Positions 1 to 7,814 are shown, numbered from the stretch's first letter. The stretch: 64,000 nt of DNA from Sporomusa malonica (GCF_900176355.1 NZ_FWXI01000015.1:62001-126000), one strand, 5' to 3'. Program-made: numbers and translations. The notes: a model not told the origin generated them from the sequence alone.

Positions 1-576
1 TTCGTCTGTGGTATTTTCATTATCTTTCCAGTAAATGTGCCCAGCGTAAAATCTGGCCAGCAGACCGGACAAAAAGGGCATTGCCAATGTGCAAGCCAGG
101 AATACCATCGCCAGTTGGAAATTCAAAAAGGCGAAATAGTCAGGTATTCTCATAAAAGAAAACAACTTGCTGGAGGTTAAAAGGGCGACTATGAAACCAA
201 TCCCGGCACCGCCGCGCGCAATCCCCAAAATCATCGGCAAACCCAGCATGGGTTCACAAGGAATGAGTGCACCAGCCGCGCTTGCAATAAGAACCCCGGT
301 TATGCGACTATTATCGCCTGCCCATTTAGCGATAAACTGCGGCGAAATTAAAGCGGTAATCGCAGTTGCGGCAAGGATGCTGACCGCAACGACCGGCAAA
401 ACCTCCAATATTGCGGAGTACGATTTATTGATTTCCATAACAATCCGATCCGGCGCCACGACAAAAGCCGCTCCCAGCAAGACCGCAGTCAGTGCTGCCA
501 TAACGCAGTAAACAAGCATTAGCCTGTTATTCTTCAGATTGTTCCCATGGCTATTTACGATTTTATCTTTCTGCAC
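1..576 (-). CDS. small permease subunit, partial at window edge
   Basis: Reads leftward from a GTG at 576 with a good ribosome site (aaaggagatg) and stays open to base 1, so the C-terminus is missing; 192 codons are visible. The product is hydrophobic, with several membrane segments. Around residues 55-110 it carries a segment with the pattern GALIPCEPMLGLP followed by a Gly-rich helix and a Ser-rich turn. The next gene upstream has the equivalent segment GALVPGEPFFGLP, so the two are paralogous. I take both as half-size members of the ArsP_1/DUF318-like predicted permease group, probably working as a heterodimer. Substrate unknown. It is the second gene of the pair and lies downstream of a MarR gene and operator-like palindromes, so it is probably controlled by them. 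Confidence 0.65.
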   Translation of the reverse strand, partial: MQKDKIVNSHGNNLKNNRLMLVYCVMAALTAVLLGAAFVVAPDRIVMEINKSYSAILEVLPVVAVSILAATAITALISPQFIAKWAGDNSRITGVLIASAAGALIPCEPMLGLPMILGIARGGAGIGFIVALLTSSKLFSFMRIPDYFAFLNFQLAMVFLACTLAMPFLSGLLARFYAGHIYWKDNENTTDE

Positions 577-608
577 TAAAAGCATCTCCTTTTAAGTCCA
601 AAGTTGCG

Positions 609-1040
609 TCACACTATCAAATAGGCAATAAAGCCAGCAAGTCCTGGGATAAACAAATTAAGTAAACTTCGCAACAGGACAAATCGCCACCCAAAAAATG
701 CAATCTCGGCAGGATAAAGCGTAACGGAAAACAGTGCCCACGATGAAATAAATGCAATCAACGCTCCATACCCCGCACCAGCTTTCGCCAGACCTTCCGC
801 AATTGGCAACCCGAAAAACGGTTCACCGGGGACAAGTGCGCCAGCAACGCCTCCGATAAAAATCCCCTTGATTCCGGCTTCATTACCGACAAACTTCATT
901 ACCATTTCCGGTGGCAGTAACGACGAAATGGCTGCTGAAATCAAAATCCCGAATAGAATAAGCGGCAATACCTGCAGAATCAGCCATAGTGATTGTTTTA
1001 CTTCATTAGCAACCCGCTCTTTTGTTTTATGGTCAATCAT
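609..1040 (-). CDS. small permease subunit (143 aa)
   Basis: A 143-residue membrane protein with about four hydrophobic segments. The core (residues about 55-100) has the pattern GALVPGEPFFGLP followed by an Ala/Gly-rich helix, resembling the first half of the DUF318/ArsP_1 permease fold; a complete permease of that kind carries two such halves. The following gene on the same strand (1-576) is a paralogous half, so the transporter is likely split over two genes. Its start at 1040 lies 16 bp from a perfect 13-bp palindrome (1056-1068) that recurs near the MarR and amidohydrolase genes. Function as an exporter or importer of an unknown compound is inference. Confidence 0.7.
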   Translation of the reverse strand: MIDHKTKERVANEVKQSLWLILQVLPLILFGILISAAISSLLPPEMVMKFVGNEAGIKGIFIGGVAGALVPGEPFFGLPIAEGLAKAGAGYGALIAFISSWALFSVTLYPAEIAFFGWRFVLLRSLLNLFIPGLAGFIAYLIV

Positions 1041-1055
1041 ATAGGCCCCCTATTA

Positions 1056-1068
1056 TTTAGTAACTAAA
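1056..1068. promoter_or_regulatory. MarR-type operator, copy 1
   Basis: Perfect palindrome tttagtaactaaa (6-bp arms, central a) just upstream of the 609-1040 permease and downstream of the MarR gene. Same motif as the five copies at 1550, 1581, 2647, 2757 and 2788. Confidence 0.6.
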
Positions 1069-1086
1069 CTATTTTTTCAAAAAAAA

Positions 1087-1527
1087 CTATCTTTTCATAC
1101 TCGAAAAGAATATGTCGAAAAACTGCCCAATGGCTTCAAGTTTTTCCTCATCCAATTCACCCAGATATCCTATCACATGACCATGTATTTCTTCATGATA
1201 TCGGCAATGAGCTTTGTTAGCTATTCTGCCGGATTCCGTTGGACTGAAATAAACTTCCTTTTTATTACCCGGGAGGTTATATTTTTCCACAAGCCCTTTT
1301 TGTATCAGCTTGTTTACCACTTGTGTGATCGCGCCTTTGGTAATCCCCATTATTTGTGCCAATTCACTGGCATTCACCTGTTTGTGATTGCAAATGGTCG
1401 ACACAGTGTGAATTTCCGACTGGTAAAGCAATTGTCCGGTTCCATAATCCCGCGGTTGTTTTGCGCTTTCATTCATTTCGTTGAAGGCGCGAAACATTTT
1501 TTCCATGATTGCAGCTTTTTTGTCCAT
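1087..1527 (-). CDS. MarR family transcriptional regulator
   Basis: 146 residues, the usual MarR length. A winged helix-turn-helix is visible at about residues 45-100: TICNHKQVNASELAQIMG, then a recognition helix with ITKGAITQVVNKL, then the wing LPGNKKEVYFSPTESG. MarR proteins bind as dimers to palindromes and are released by small, often aromatic, ligands. Its own upstream region holds two copies of the 13-bp palindrome, and more copies precede the permease and the amidohydrolase, so autoregulation and local control of those genes are likely. Start: ATG at 1527 with no strong ribosome site. The ligand is unknown. Confidence 0.85.
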   Translation of the reverse strand: MDKKAAIMEKMFRAFNEMNESAKQPRDYGTGQLLYQSEIHTVSTICNHKQVNASELAQIMGITKGAITQVVNKLIQKGLVEKYNLPGNKKEVYFSPTESGRIANKAHCRYHEEIHGHVIGYLGELDEEKLEAIGQFFDIFFSSMKR

Positions 1528-1549
1528 ACCCTATCACCCAGCTTTATTA

Positions 1550-1593
1550 TATAGCAGCTAAACTAATATATCAAATACTTTTTAGCTGCTATA
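1550..1593. promoter_or_regulatory. paired MarR-type operators upstream of the MarR gene
   Basis: Two copies of the 13-bp motif, tatagcagctaaa (1550-1562) and its exact reverse complement tttagctgctata (1581-1593), with centres 31 bp apart (about three helical turns). They lie between the amidohydrolase stop and the MarR start, where the MarR promoter must be. Confidence 0.6.
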
Positions 1594-1605
1594 GCCACTC
1601 CGTCA

Positions 1606-2616
1606 TTAAAGATCAATGCCAAACAACCTTTGGGCATTTCCCGCGAAGATTCTTTCAATATCCGCTGAGGACAGCCCTGACTTTTCTACCATATCCACAA
1701 TGAACTCCGCTGGAACAAATGGCGAGTCACTACCATACATCACATAGTTTACCCCGCCCATTTTCTTAATGGCATATCGAAGATCATCCCCAGAGAAATT
1801 GTTGCAATCCGTATATACATTTTTCAAGTATTCACTAGGAGCCTTTTTGTTTTTCATCTCCGGGAAATGCTTTGAAAACCGGGTTACTTGATAATCCAGT
1901 CGGTCTATTAGATAAGGAAGCAACGACCATGTATGAGGACAAACAATCTTTAGATTGGGAAATTCATCAAGCAGTCCGCTTAAAATGAATTTAACCATAA
2001 CTATTGCATCATCAAACCAATATCCCATTAAACCCCCGATAAGATAATTTCCATAATCAGTATTCATTGGAGACCCTGGATGAAAAATAAGGGGAATGTC
2101 CTTTTCCGCAAGCACTCGCCAAATTGGCTTTAGAGTAGGATGGGCTACAGATTTTTTGCCTCCGATATACGGGAATACTTGCAGACCTATGAAATCCAGC
2201 TCATCAATACATCTTTTCAATTCCGCAACAGCATCCTCAATATTTCCATAACCAAGGCTCGCTATACCGCGAAAGCGATTAGGATAACAAGCTACTATTT
2301 CCGCAATTCCATCATTAGCAATTTGCGCAAGCCTATCGGCGTCAGCCGTGTAGAATCCATTGTCCGGCCCGGCAGGACTCAACGTTAAAAGACTCGTTTC
2401 TATTCCTGCGTCATCCATCTCTCTTAATTTGCTTTGAATGTTAATACCACTTTTGGTCGTATAATAAGGCAGCTTATCGTAAGAAGAACCATGTATAACC
2501 CAGATATCATCATTTTTCTTTTCAAGAAACGGATACTGAGTGCGCCCGGAAATTTCTTTCAGCCACTTTTCAGGAAGGAAATGCGATTGAACATCAATAA
2601 TCTTATGCTTTCCCAT
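1606..2616 (-). CDS. amidohydrolase 2 family metal-dependent hydrolase/decarboxylase
   Basis: 336 residues, the length of the ACMSD / resorcylate-decarboxylase branch of amidohydrolases (PF04909). Visible motifs: an N-terminal metal motif region DVQSHFLP (residues 8-15), FHPGSP near the middle, CPHTWSLLP with a metal or catalytic His, and YGSDSPF near the C-terminus with the conserved Asp. Relatives decarboxylate or hydrolyse aromatic acids. Oddity: the usual H-x-H pair of the first metal motif is Q10-S-H12, so one metal ligand may be lost or replaced. Start ATG has gagggggtaa upstream. Together with the permease pair and MarR regulator it suggests uptake or export and conversion of an aromatic acid or similar compound (inference). 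Confidence 0.8.
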   Translation of the reverse strand: MGKHKIIDVQSHFLPEKWLKEISGRTQYPFLEKKNDDIWVIHGSSYDKLPYYTTKSGINIQSKLREMDDAGIETSLLTLSPAGPDNGFYTADADRLAQIANDGIAEIVACYPNRFRGIASLGYGNIEDAVAELKRCIDELDFIGLQVFPYIGGKKSVAHPTLKPIWRVLAEKDIPLIFHPGSPMNTDYGNYLIGGLMGYWFDDAIVMVKFILSGLLDEFPNLKIVCPHTWSLLPYLIDRLDYQVTRFSKHFPEMKNKKAPSEYLKNVYTDCNNFSGDDLRYAIKKMGGVNYVMYGSDSPFVPAEFIVDMVEKSGLSSADIERIFAGNAQRLFGIDL

Positions 2617-2646
2617 TTTTATTACCCCCTCATACCCCGCATATTT

Positions 2647-2659
2647 TTTAGCTACTAAA
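2647..2659. promoter_or_regulatory. MarR-type operator, upstream of amidohydrolase
   Basis: tttagctactaaa, 30 bp upstream of the amidohydrolase start, matching the MarR-motif copies in this region; well placed to block transcription or early elongation. Confidence 0.55.
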
Positions 2660-2756
2660 CAAAAATCTCAAAAAAAAGAAACTCTACCTGTTCACAGAAG
2701 ACCGCCTCCAATTATTGAATTCATTTAATACACCATTCATCTGTCTCTCTTTATTG

Positions 2757-2800
2757 TATAGTTACTAAATTATTTTGTCAATTTTATTTTAGTTGCTAAA
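2757..2800. promoter_or_regulatory. second operator pair, 31-bp spacing
   Basis: Copies tatagttactaaa (2757-2769) and tttagttgctaaa (2788-2800) have centres 31 bp apart, the same spacing as the pair before the MarR gene. They are 140-185 bp upstream of the amidohydrolase start. The rest of the 350-bp gap 2617-2966 is A+T-rich and holds no gene I can support. Confidence 0.55.
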
Positions 2801-2966
2801 TATTTTTAGGACAATTGTATGCATCACGGGTGTTATACAATAAGACGCAGACCATATCAAGGCTTACCTGCCAATTTTGTGCTGCGAAAGTTGAGATACT
2901 ATCTAATATTTTTTTAACATTTACCCACGAACATTATAGAAAATAACCAATCAGGATGCGATTCAA

Positions 2967-3332
2967 ATGTCAGCTGTATCAGGAGTTACAACGTATACCA
3001 CTTCGTCACTACTTTCCTCGGAATCCTCAAGCGCGGATACTACTGAATCTACAACTGACAGCACAACAACTACAGCTACATCCTCATCCACTACATCTGA
3101 TACTGCAGCCTATTCACTAGAAATAACTCCTGCTTTAATAAAGGCTGCTCTTCAAAACACATATACTTCACAACTTTTTGATTCATATCAGGGCTCCACT
3201 ATTTCCAATTTATTTTTGTACGACTATTACAACAATCTATCATCTAACTCATTAAACTATGTTGTTTCCTCCGACACCGCTTCCTCTACTACTACAGCTT
3301 CTTCATCAAGCACGCTTGACCTTTTAGTTTAG
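2967..3332 (+). CDS. Ser/Thr-rich orphan protein
   Basis: 121 residues, not recognised. The first ~45 residues and the last ~18 are almost entirely Ser, Thr, Ala and Asp. Between them lies a normal segment (about residues 46-100) with predicted helix (ITPALIKAALQNTYTSQLF) and a Tyr/Asn-rich stretch (LFLYDYYNNLSS). No signal peptide is obvious. The ribosome site is weak (aggatg). A rho-independent terminator follows directly, which supports a real transcription unit. A second Thr-rich orphan lies at 16253-16987. A surface, spore or secreted role is only a guess. Confidence 0.55.
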   Translation: MSAVSGVTTYTTSSLLSSESSSADTTESTTDSTTTTATSSSTTSDTAAYSLEITPALIKAALQNTYTSQLFDSYQGSTISNLFLYDYYNNLSSNSLNYVVSSDTASSTTTASSSSTLDLLV

Positions 3333-3568
3333 GATGTTATCCAGCCTGGCCTCTTGGCAGGCTTTTTTGCATTCCATCCCGCCCTCTCCCTAATCTCAAT
3401 CTCAGTCCTACGCCATTCCGCAATCTCACACGATATGGTCCAATCCAAGTGTATCGGACCACCTGCGGAAGGCTCACCCTCCTCAGTTTCTTGCTCTGGC
3501 TCCGGCTGCTCTACTTGGATTGGTTCAGCAACGGGCGGTCCGATATTGGCTTGTACCGAAAAAGGCAC
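3329..3568 (-). CDS. uncertain small ORF or gene relic
   Basis: An open frame on the minus strand whose translation looks protein-like (PVAEPIQVEQPEPEQETEEG, then HLDWTISCEIAEWRRTEIEI) and which stays open upstream of the GTG at 3568 to a stop near 3650. No convincing ribosome site is present, it runs through the + strand terminator at 3343-3368, and it overlaps the end of the Ser/Thr-rich gene by 4 bp. It could be the 3' remnant of a lost gene or an acidic, Pro/Glu-rich small protein. The rest of the 3333-3656 gap holds only the two terminators. Confidence 0.2.
   Translation of the reverse strand: MPFSVQANIGPPVAEPIQVEQPEPEQETEEGEPSAGGPIHLDWTISCEIAEWRRTEIEIRERAGWNAKKPAKRPGWITS
3343..3368 (+). 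terminator. terminator of the Ser/Thr-rich gene
   Basis: agcctg ... caggct stem with a 9-nt loop, then six T on the + strand, 11 bp after the stop. Confidence 0.65.
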
Positions 3569-3606
3569 CGTATGCTTTGCGTAAAGTCCCTTTTTGTCGA
3601 CGATCT

Positions 3607-3648
3607 GAAAAGACGTACCAGCACGAAGGCCGGTACGTCTTTTTTTCT
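3607..3648 (-). terminator. terminator of the amino-acid binding protein gene
   Basis: Stem built from gacgtacc and ggtacgtc arms with a short loop; reading leftward it is followed by a T run, just after the stop at 3657. It also has T residues on the + side. Confidence 0.7.
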
Positions 3649-3656
3649 ACCCTATA

Positions 3657-4436
3657 TTATTGCGGCTTTTTACCAAACCACTTTTCGTAAACTTTAGCAT
3701 ACTCGCCATTTTGTTTGATCTCATCCAGCGCTTTGCTAATTTTTCCGGCAAGCTCGGTGTTTTTCTTGGCTACTGCTACACCATATTCTTCAGCATTAAG
3801 CACTTCACCCACTAATTTAGCATCTTTGCTGCCGCCTTTAGTCAGGTAGTACTCGTTTACCGGCAGGTCGTTAACAACAGCGTCAGCGCCGCCAGCCTTG
3901 AGCTCAAGGAAGGCTTCAGACGCACTGTTAAATTCACGAACCTTAGCATCCTTAATCTTTTTAGCTTCTTCAGCACCGGTAGTTCCGATTTGTACAGCAA
4001 TTCGCTTGCCTTCAAGGTCTTTAAAGGTTTTAATGGCATTGTTGTCGGCTTTCACGATAATGGATAAGCCCGACTTATAGTACGGTTTGGAAAAATTAAC
4101 TTTTTTAGAACGTTCGTCCGTAATGGTCATGGCTGACGCAATTACGTCAATTTGGCCGCCTTCCAACGCCGGAATCAGTCCGTCAAAAGCAGTATTGACA
4201 ATTTGAACTTCTGTACCCATTTGTTTGCCAATAGCCTTCATCAGGTCAACATCAAAACCTACATAGTCTTTGCTTTTTTCGTCCTGGAATTCAAATGGCG
4301 GGAAGGTAGCCTCGGCCCCCACTTTCAGAACTTTAACAGCCGCTGGCTGAGCTTGCTGGCTTCCGCCGCATCCAGTCAGACCCACAGTCAAAACAAATAA
4401 GGTAAGGATAATAAAAGACATCGATTTCCGTGACAT
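3657..4436 (-). CDS. amino-acid ABC transporter substrate-binding lipoprotein
   Basis: 259 residues from the ATG at 4436, chosen because aaaggggt precedes it and it opens directly on a lipoprotein signal (MSRKSMSFIILTLFVLTVGL, then TGCGG with the lipobox Cys). The mature part is a SBP_bac_3 domain: VGAEATFPPFEFQDE, GFDVDLMKAIGK, the FDGLIPALEGGQID motif and the typical ending NGEYAKVYEKWFG. It captures polar or basic amino acids outside the cell and delivers them to an inner-membrane permease. No permease or ATPase gene is adjacent, so it is an orphan component here. A good promoter and a terminator make it a monocistronic unit. Confidence 0.9.
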   Translation of the reverse strand: MSRKSMSFIILTLFVLTVGLTGCGGSQQAQPAAVKVLKVGAEATFPPFEFQDEKSKDYVGFDVDLMKAIGKQMGTEVQIVNTAFDGLIPALEGGQIDVIASAMTITDERSKKVNFSKPYYKSGLSIIVKADNNAIKTFKDLEGKRIAVQIGTTGAEEAKKIKDAKVREFNSASEAFLELKAGGADAVVNDLPVNEYYLTKGGSKDAKLVGEVLNAEEYGVAVAKKNTELAGKISKALDEIKQNGEYAKVYEKWFGKKPQ

Positions 4437-4473
4437 AGTATGTACCCCTTTCAACATGCATAATTCTCTTATA

Positions 4474-4502
4474 ATTATACACAACCCTATATTTACAGCC
4501 AA
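4474..4502 (-). promoter_or_regulatory. sigma-A-type promoter of the binding-protein gene
   Basis: On the minus strand TTGGCT, 17-bp spacer, TATAAT, about 40 bp upstream of the chosen start. Confidence 0.65.
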
Positions 4503-4532
4503 CTCCGCTAACCGTCCAATTTAAGAGAAAAG

Positions 4533-4562
4533 CAGGCGCTTGCTTCAGCAAGCGCCTGTCTT
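4533..4562 (-). terminator. terminator after the mug gene
   Basis: Perfect 11-bp stem (caggcgcttgc / gcaagcgcctg) with a 4-nt loop; leftward it is followed by cttttctctt. Confidence 0.6.
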
Positions 4563-4647
4563 ATCCCTTTTACTAAGATTTGTGTCAAAAAACTGACACT
4601 ACCCTCCTGCCGCCATAGGCTCAGGCAGATATTTTTTGCTATAATTT

Positions 4648-5148
4648 CTATAGTAACTGCACCAATTCCTGATAATACGCTAACTGATCATTAAACAATA
4701 TCCGAGTCAGGCCGCTGGGCGACGGTACAACAAAATCTGTTACTCCGCTGATCACGCTGATTGGCTGCATGCCGCAGGTTACGCGAGTCCTCCCAGCAAA
4801 CTCCTTATATACCCCCACCCCAGCGAAGCAGGCAATCTGTGGCTTGTAGGCAATAAGCTTTTCTTTGAGAATTTCCCGCCCGGCCCGGTACTCCTCCTTG
4901 GTTATTTCCTCGGCTGCCCGGCTGGGGCGAGCTACGATATTAGTAATGCCTATACCAACGGTCAGCAGTTTGCTATCTTCTTCCGGCTTAAACTGATAGG
5001 GCGTAAGCCCTGCCGCAGCCAACAGCCTCCAAAACTTATTCGAGTGACCGGCAAAATGATGCCCTGTCTCGGCAGACCTGCGCCCAGGATTGAAGCCAAT
5101 AAACAGGATTTTTAAGTTATGGTCAATAATGTCCGTAACTTGATTCAT
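4648..5148 (-). CDS. mug: G/T(U)-mismatch-specific uracil-DNA glycosylase
   Basis: 166 residues, normal for the Mug/TDG family. Motif 1 is FIGFNPGRRSAETGHHFAGH, followed by NKFWRLL, as in the family pattern GINPGxxSAxxGxxFAxxxNxFW; motif 2 appears as PSPSGLTR in place of NPSGLSR. The enzyme removes uracil or thymine mispaired with guanine in base excision repair in the cytoplasm. Start ATG has gaggaaatagcc upstream. It starts 2 bp after the stop of the metallophosphoesterase gene and is probably co-transcribed with it. Confidence 0.88.
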   Translation of the reverse strand: MNQVTDIIDHNLKILFIGFNPGRRSAETGHHFAGHSNKFWRLLAAAGLTPYQFKPEEDSKLLTVGIGITNIVARPSRAAEEITKEEYRAGREILKEKLIAYKPQIACFAGVGVYKEFAGRTRVTCGMQPISVISGVTDFVVPSPSGLTRILFNDQLAYYQELVQLL

Positions 5149-5150
5149 GG

Positions 5151-6368
5151 CTATTTCCTCTTTAATGTAAAAATACTGATTTCTGCCGGACAGCCAATCC
5201 TAACCGGCAGCCAATGCCCTGTACCTACGCTGACATAGCCGAAGGAGCTGTCCTGTTGGAACATTCCCCTCATATATTTATATTGTACAGGTAAGATTGA
5301 CCTACCAAAAATAGCTACCTGGCCGCCATGCGTATGTCCGGCCAGCGACAACGGCACCCTGGCGGCAAATGCGTTATCAAAAAAATCCGGGTGATGGGTC
5401 AAAAGAACGGTAAAAGCCTCTGCCGGTATTGCCCGTACAGCCTGAGTAAAAAACTCCTGCCGCTTTGCTTCCACCTCAGCCTTATTCTTACCCCAGGGAT
5501 AATCGACACCAGCCAGGTATAAGCCATTGCCTACTGCCTGATTCCTGTTTTCCAGAACAGTAACCGGACTAGCATCCAGCGCCCTGCGGATACGTCCAAT
5601 ATCCCGAAAGTATTCATGATTACCCCAGCAGTAAAAAATACCCTGAGCCAGCTCAGCTTGAAAAGCAGCCAGTCGCTGCATCGTTAGCGGTAATAAATCT
5701 AGATCATCGACTAAGTCGCCGGTGACAGCCAAAAGCTCAGGGTTTTCCTGCTTAACCATAGCCAGCACCCGATCAAGCTTGTCCATACCAAAAAACGGTC
5801 CAATATGAGTATCACTGATTTGGGCAATTTTAAAACCGTCCAGCGCTGGCGGCAGCTGGGGAAAGGGCAATGTATGCCGGTTAACAACAATATTGGTGTC
5901 TCCGCCAATTACCCCATACGCACTAACAGCCATCGGCACTGCCGGAACAGCGGCAATTGCCCCCTGCAGAAACTGGCGGCGCGTTATTCCCTCTGCTGGA
6001 ATAACCTCCGTGTGAGAGGGGTCTGTCCCCACCTGCCCAGTCATTTGGCTAACCTTACTCACCAGCCATCGTACGCTATGGCCTGCCAATAGTAAAACCA
6101 GCATAAAAACCAGACCAACCATCCACACATAGGCCGCGTAAATAAGGTACCGAAACCACTCGCCGGGAAAACCGCTGACTGGTCGCAGCCAGCGGCTAAA
6201 GATAAGAGTACCTACCGCTAAAAACGTGGCAATCCAGTAGCCATACCTAAACCCTTTCCCGGCATAGACCGGGTGCCATTTAGGCAGAATCCGCCCACCT
6301 AGCCACGTCAATCCTAATAAAAGCAGAAATATAAACAACATTGCATATAAAGAAGGACCTTGCTGCAT
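5151..6368 (-). CDS. membrane-anchored metallophosphoesterase
   Basis: 405 residues from the ATG at 6368 (cggaggtgcat upstream; an ATG at 6392 lacks a ribosome site). Residues 1-100 form three or four membrane helices. Around residue 130 there is a twin-arginine-like stretch TRRQFLQGAIAAVP, then a YkuE/YaeI-type calcineurin-like phosphoesterase: DTHIG, TGDLVDD, GNHEY, LTHHPD and GHTHGGQ, i.e. all metal-binding blocks. Relatives include the UDP-DAG pyrophosphatase LpxI-independent and YkuE groups; the substrate here is unknown. The domain probably faces outside the membrane. It heads a two-gene unit with mug. Confidence 0.85.
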   Translation of the reverse strand: MQQGPSLYAMLFIFLLLLGLTWLGGRILPKWHPVYAGKGFRYGYWIATFLAVGTLIFSRWLRPVSGFPGEWFRYLIYAAYVWMVGLVFMLVLLLAGHSVRWLVSKVSQMTGQVGTDPSHTEVIPAEGITRRQFLQGAIAAVPAVPMAVSAYGVIGGDTNIVVNRHTLPFPQLPPALDGFKIAQISDTHIGPFFGMDKLDRVLAMVKQENPELLAVTGDLVDDLDLLPLTMQRLAAFQAELAQGIFYCWGNHEYFRDIGRIRRALDASPVTVLENRNQAVGNGLYLAGVDYPWGKNKAEVEAKRQEFFTQAVRAIPAEAFTVLLTHHPDFFDNAFAARVPLSLAGHTHGGQVAIFGRSILPVQYKYMRGMFQQDSSFGYVSVGTGHWLPVRIGCPAEISIFTLKRK

Positions 6369-6516
6369 ATGCACCTCCGTTTTTTTCAACATAACCAGCT
6401 ATCGCTGCCGCATGTTTTCTAGTGTAATTATTTCCTTAAATTATCTTTAGTATAGTGGATGAGAAAAAAAAAGAAAAGCTGCCTGCTTTTACATAGTTTG
6501 ATTCTTCAGGGTAAAG

Positions 6517-6547
6517 AAAAGGCCCTGACTCGTCGTCAGCGCCTTTT
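6517..6547 (-). terminator. terminator of the malate operon
   Basis: aaaaggc-c-ctgac / gtcag-c-gcctttt stem with one mismatch, followed leftward by a T-rich run; 38 bp after the malic enzyme stop. Confidence 0.7.
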
Positions 6548-6584
6548 CCAATAAATTCATTCACTCAAATAGTGGGTAGTCCCG

Positions 6585-7814
6585 CTATCGCCCCAGTTTA
6601 ATACGGGCAGCGGTCTTTGCTCTGATTTCTTCAGGATCTACCTGAATTCTTGCTACTCCTGTTTGCATTGCCACCCGGGCTACAGCGGCAGCAACTGCCG
6701 GGGCAACACGTGGATCAAATGCATCTGGCACAACAAAATCGTCTCTTAATTCAGCCTGAGGAACCAAATCTGCAATTGCATAAGCTGCAGCAATCTTCAT
6801 TTCTTCATTAATCTGACGAGCGCGTACATCAATAGCTCCCCGGAAAACGCCTGGGAAAACAGTTACATTATTAACCTGGTTAGGCGCATCTGAGCGCCCT
6901 GTACCTGCTACCCTTGCCCCGGCAGCCTTGGCTTCAGCATAACTTATTTCCGGCTCAGGATTAGCCATAGCCACTACAACAGCATCCGGATTCATGGCAC
7001 CGATGATCGCTGGCGTAAATGCTCCTGGTGCCGAAACACCGATAATAACATCAACCCCTTTGGCCACATCACTCAAACTGCCCTGCTGCTTTTCTCTATT
7101 GGTTACTTGGGTCAACCGTTCCTGAACTCGGTTCAGCCCAGACATTCCCGCATACAAAGCTCCATTAATATCTACCACTATAACATTTTTTGCCCCGGCG
7201 TTAACAATTAAACGAGCAATAGCTGTACCGGCGGCCCCTGCTCCATTCACAATAATCTTGGCACTAGCTAATTCTTTCTTCACTAATCGCAGTGAATTGA
7301 TAACTGCCGAAAGTGCTGCTATTGCCGTACCATGCTGGTCATCATGAAATACAGGGATGTCCATTTGGGCTTTAAGCGCATCTTCAATGTCATAGCATTT
7401 CGGTGAAGAAAGATCTTCCAAATTAATTCCGGCAAAGGTCGGCTGCAGCAACCGTACCACTTCAATAATTTTATCAGGATCTTTGGTGTCAAGACAAATC
7501 GGAACAGCATCAACATCACCAAACACTTTAAATAAAACAGCCTTACCTTCCATTACTGGCAGGGCAGCCTCAGGCCCTATATCCCCCAAGCCAAGTACCC
7601 TGGTTCCGTCACTTACAACTGCCACCATATTTCCCCGACAAGTATATTCAAACGATAAGTCCTTGTCATTTTTAATATCCTTACATGGCTCAGCCACACC
7701 AGGCGTATAGGCTAAACTTAAGTCATGCCTGTTTGCAAGAGGCACTTTGCTAGCCACAGCCAGCTTTCCTTGGTGTTTTTTGTGTAATTGAATTGCTTCT
7801 TCCCGAATACTCAT
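6585..7814 (-). CDS. NAD(P)-dependent malic enzyme
   Basis: 409 residues, the short bacterial malic enzyme. Visible: LAYTPGVAEPCKDI with the catalytic Tyr region, the acidic metal site FHDDQHGTAIA, the Rossmann motif NGAGAAGTAIARL and the late block VMANPEPEIS. It oxidatively decarboxylates L-malate to pyruvate. Start ATG with aaaaaaggagtgcg. It lies 26 bp downstream of the 2-hydroxycarboxylate transporter and near a CitA/CitB-type regulatory pair, the same logic as the maeN-ytsJ type malate modules of Bacillus, so it likely works in malate utilisation. Confidence 0.92.
   Translation of the reverse strand: MSIREEAIQLHKKHQGKLAVASKVPLANRHDLSLAYTPGVAEPCKDIKNDKDLSFEYTCRGNMVAVVSDGTRVLGLGDIGPEAALPVMEGKAVLFKVFGDVDAVPICLDTKDPDKIIEVVRLLQPTFAGINLEDLSSPKCYDIEDALKAQMDIPVFHDDQHGTAIAALSAVINSLRLVKKELASAKIIVNGAGAAGTAIARLIVNAGAKNVIVVDINGALYAGMSGLNRVQERLTQVTNREKQQGSLSDVAKGVDVIIGVSAPGAFTPAIIGAMNPDAVVVAMANPEPEISYAEAKAAGARVAGTGRSDAPNQVNNVTVFPGVFRGAIDVRARQINEEMKIAAAYAIADLVPQAELRDDFVVPDAFDPRVAPAVAAAVARVAMQTGVARIQVDPEEIRAKTAARIKLGR

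Noticed and set aside
167..511. 114-codon frame on the + strand at the left edge
   Set aside because: Antisense shadow of the permease gene on the minus strand, no ribosome site.
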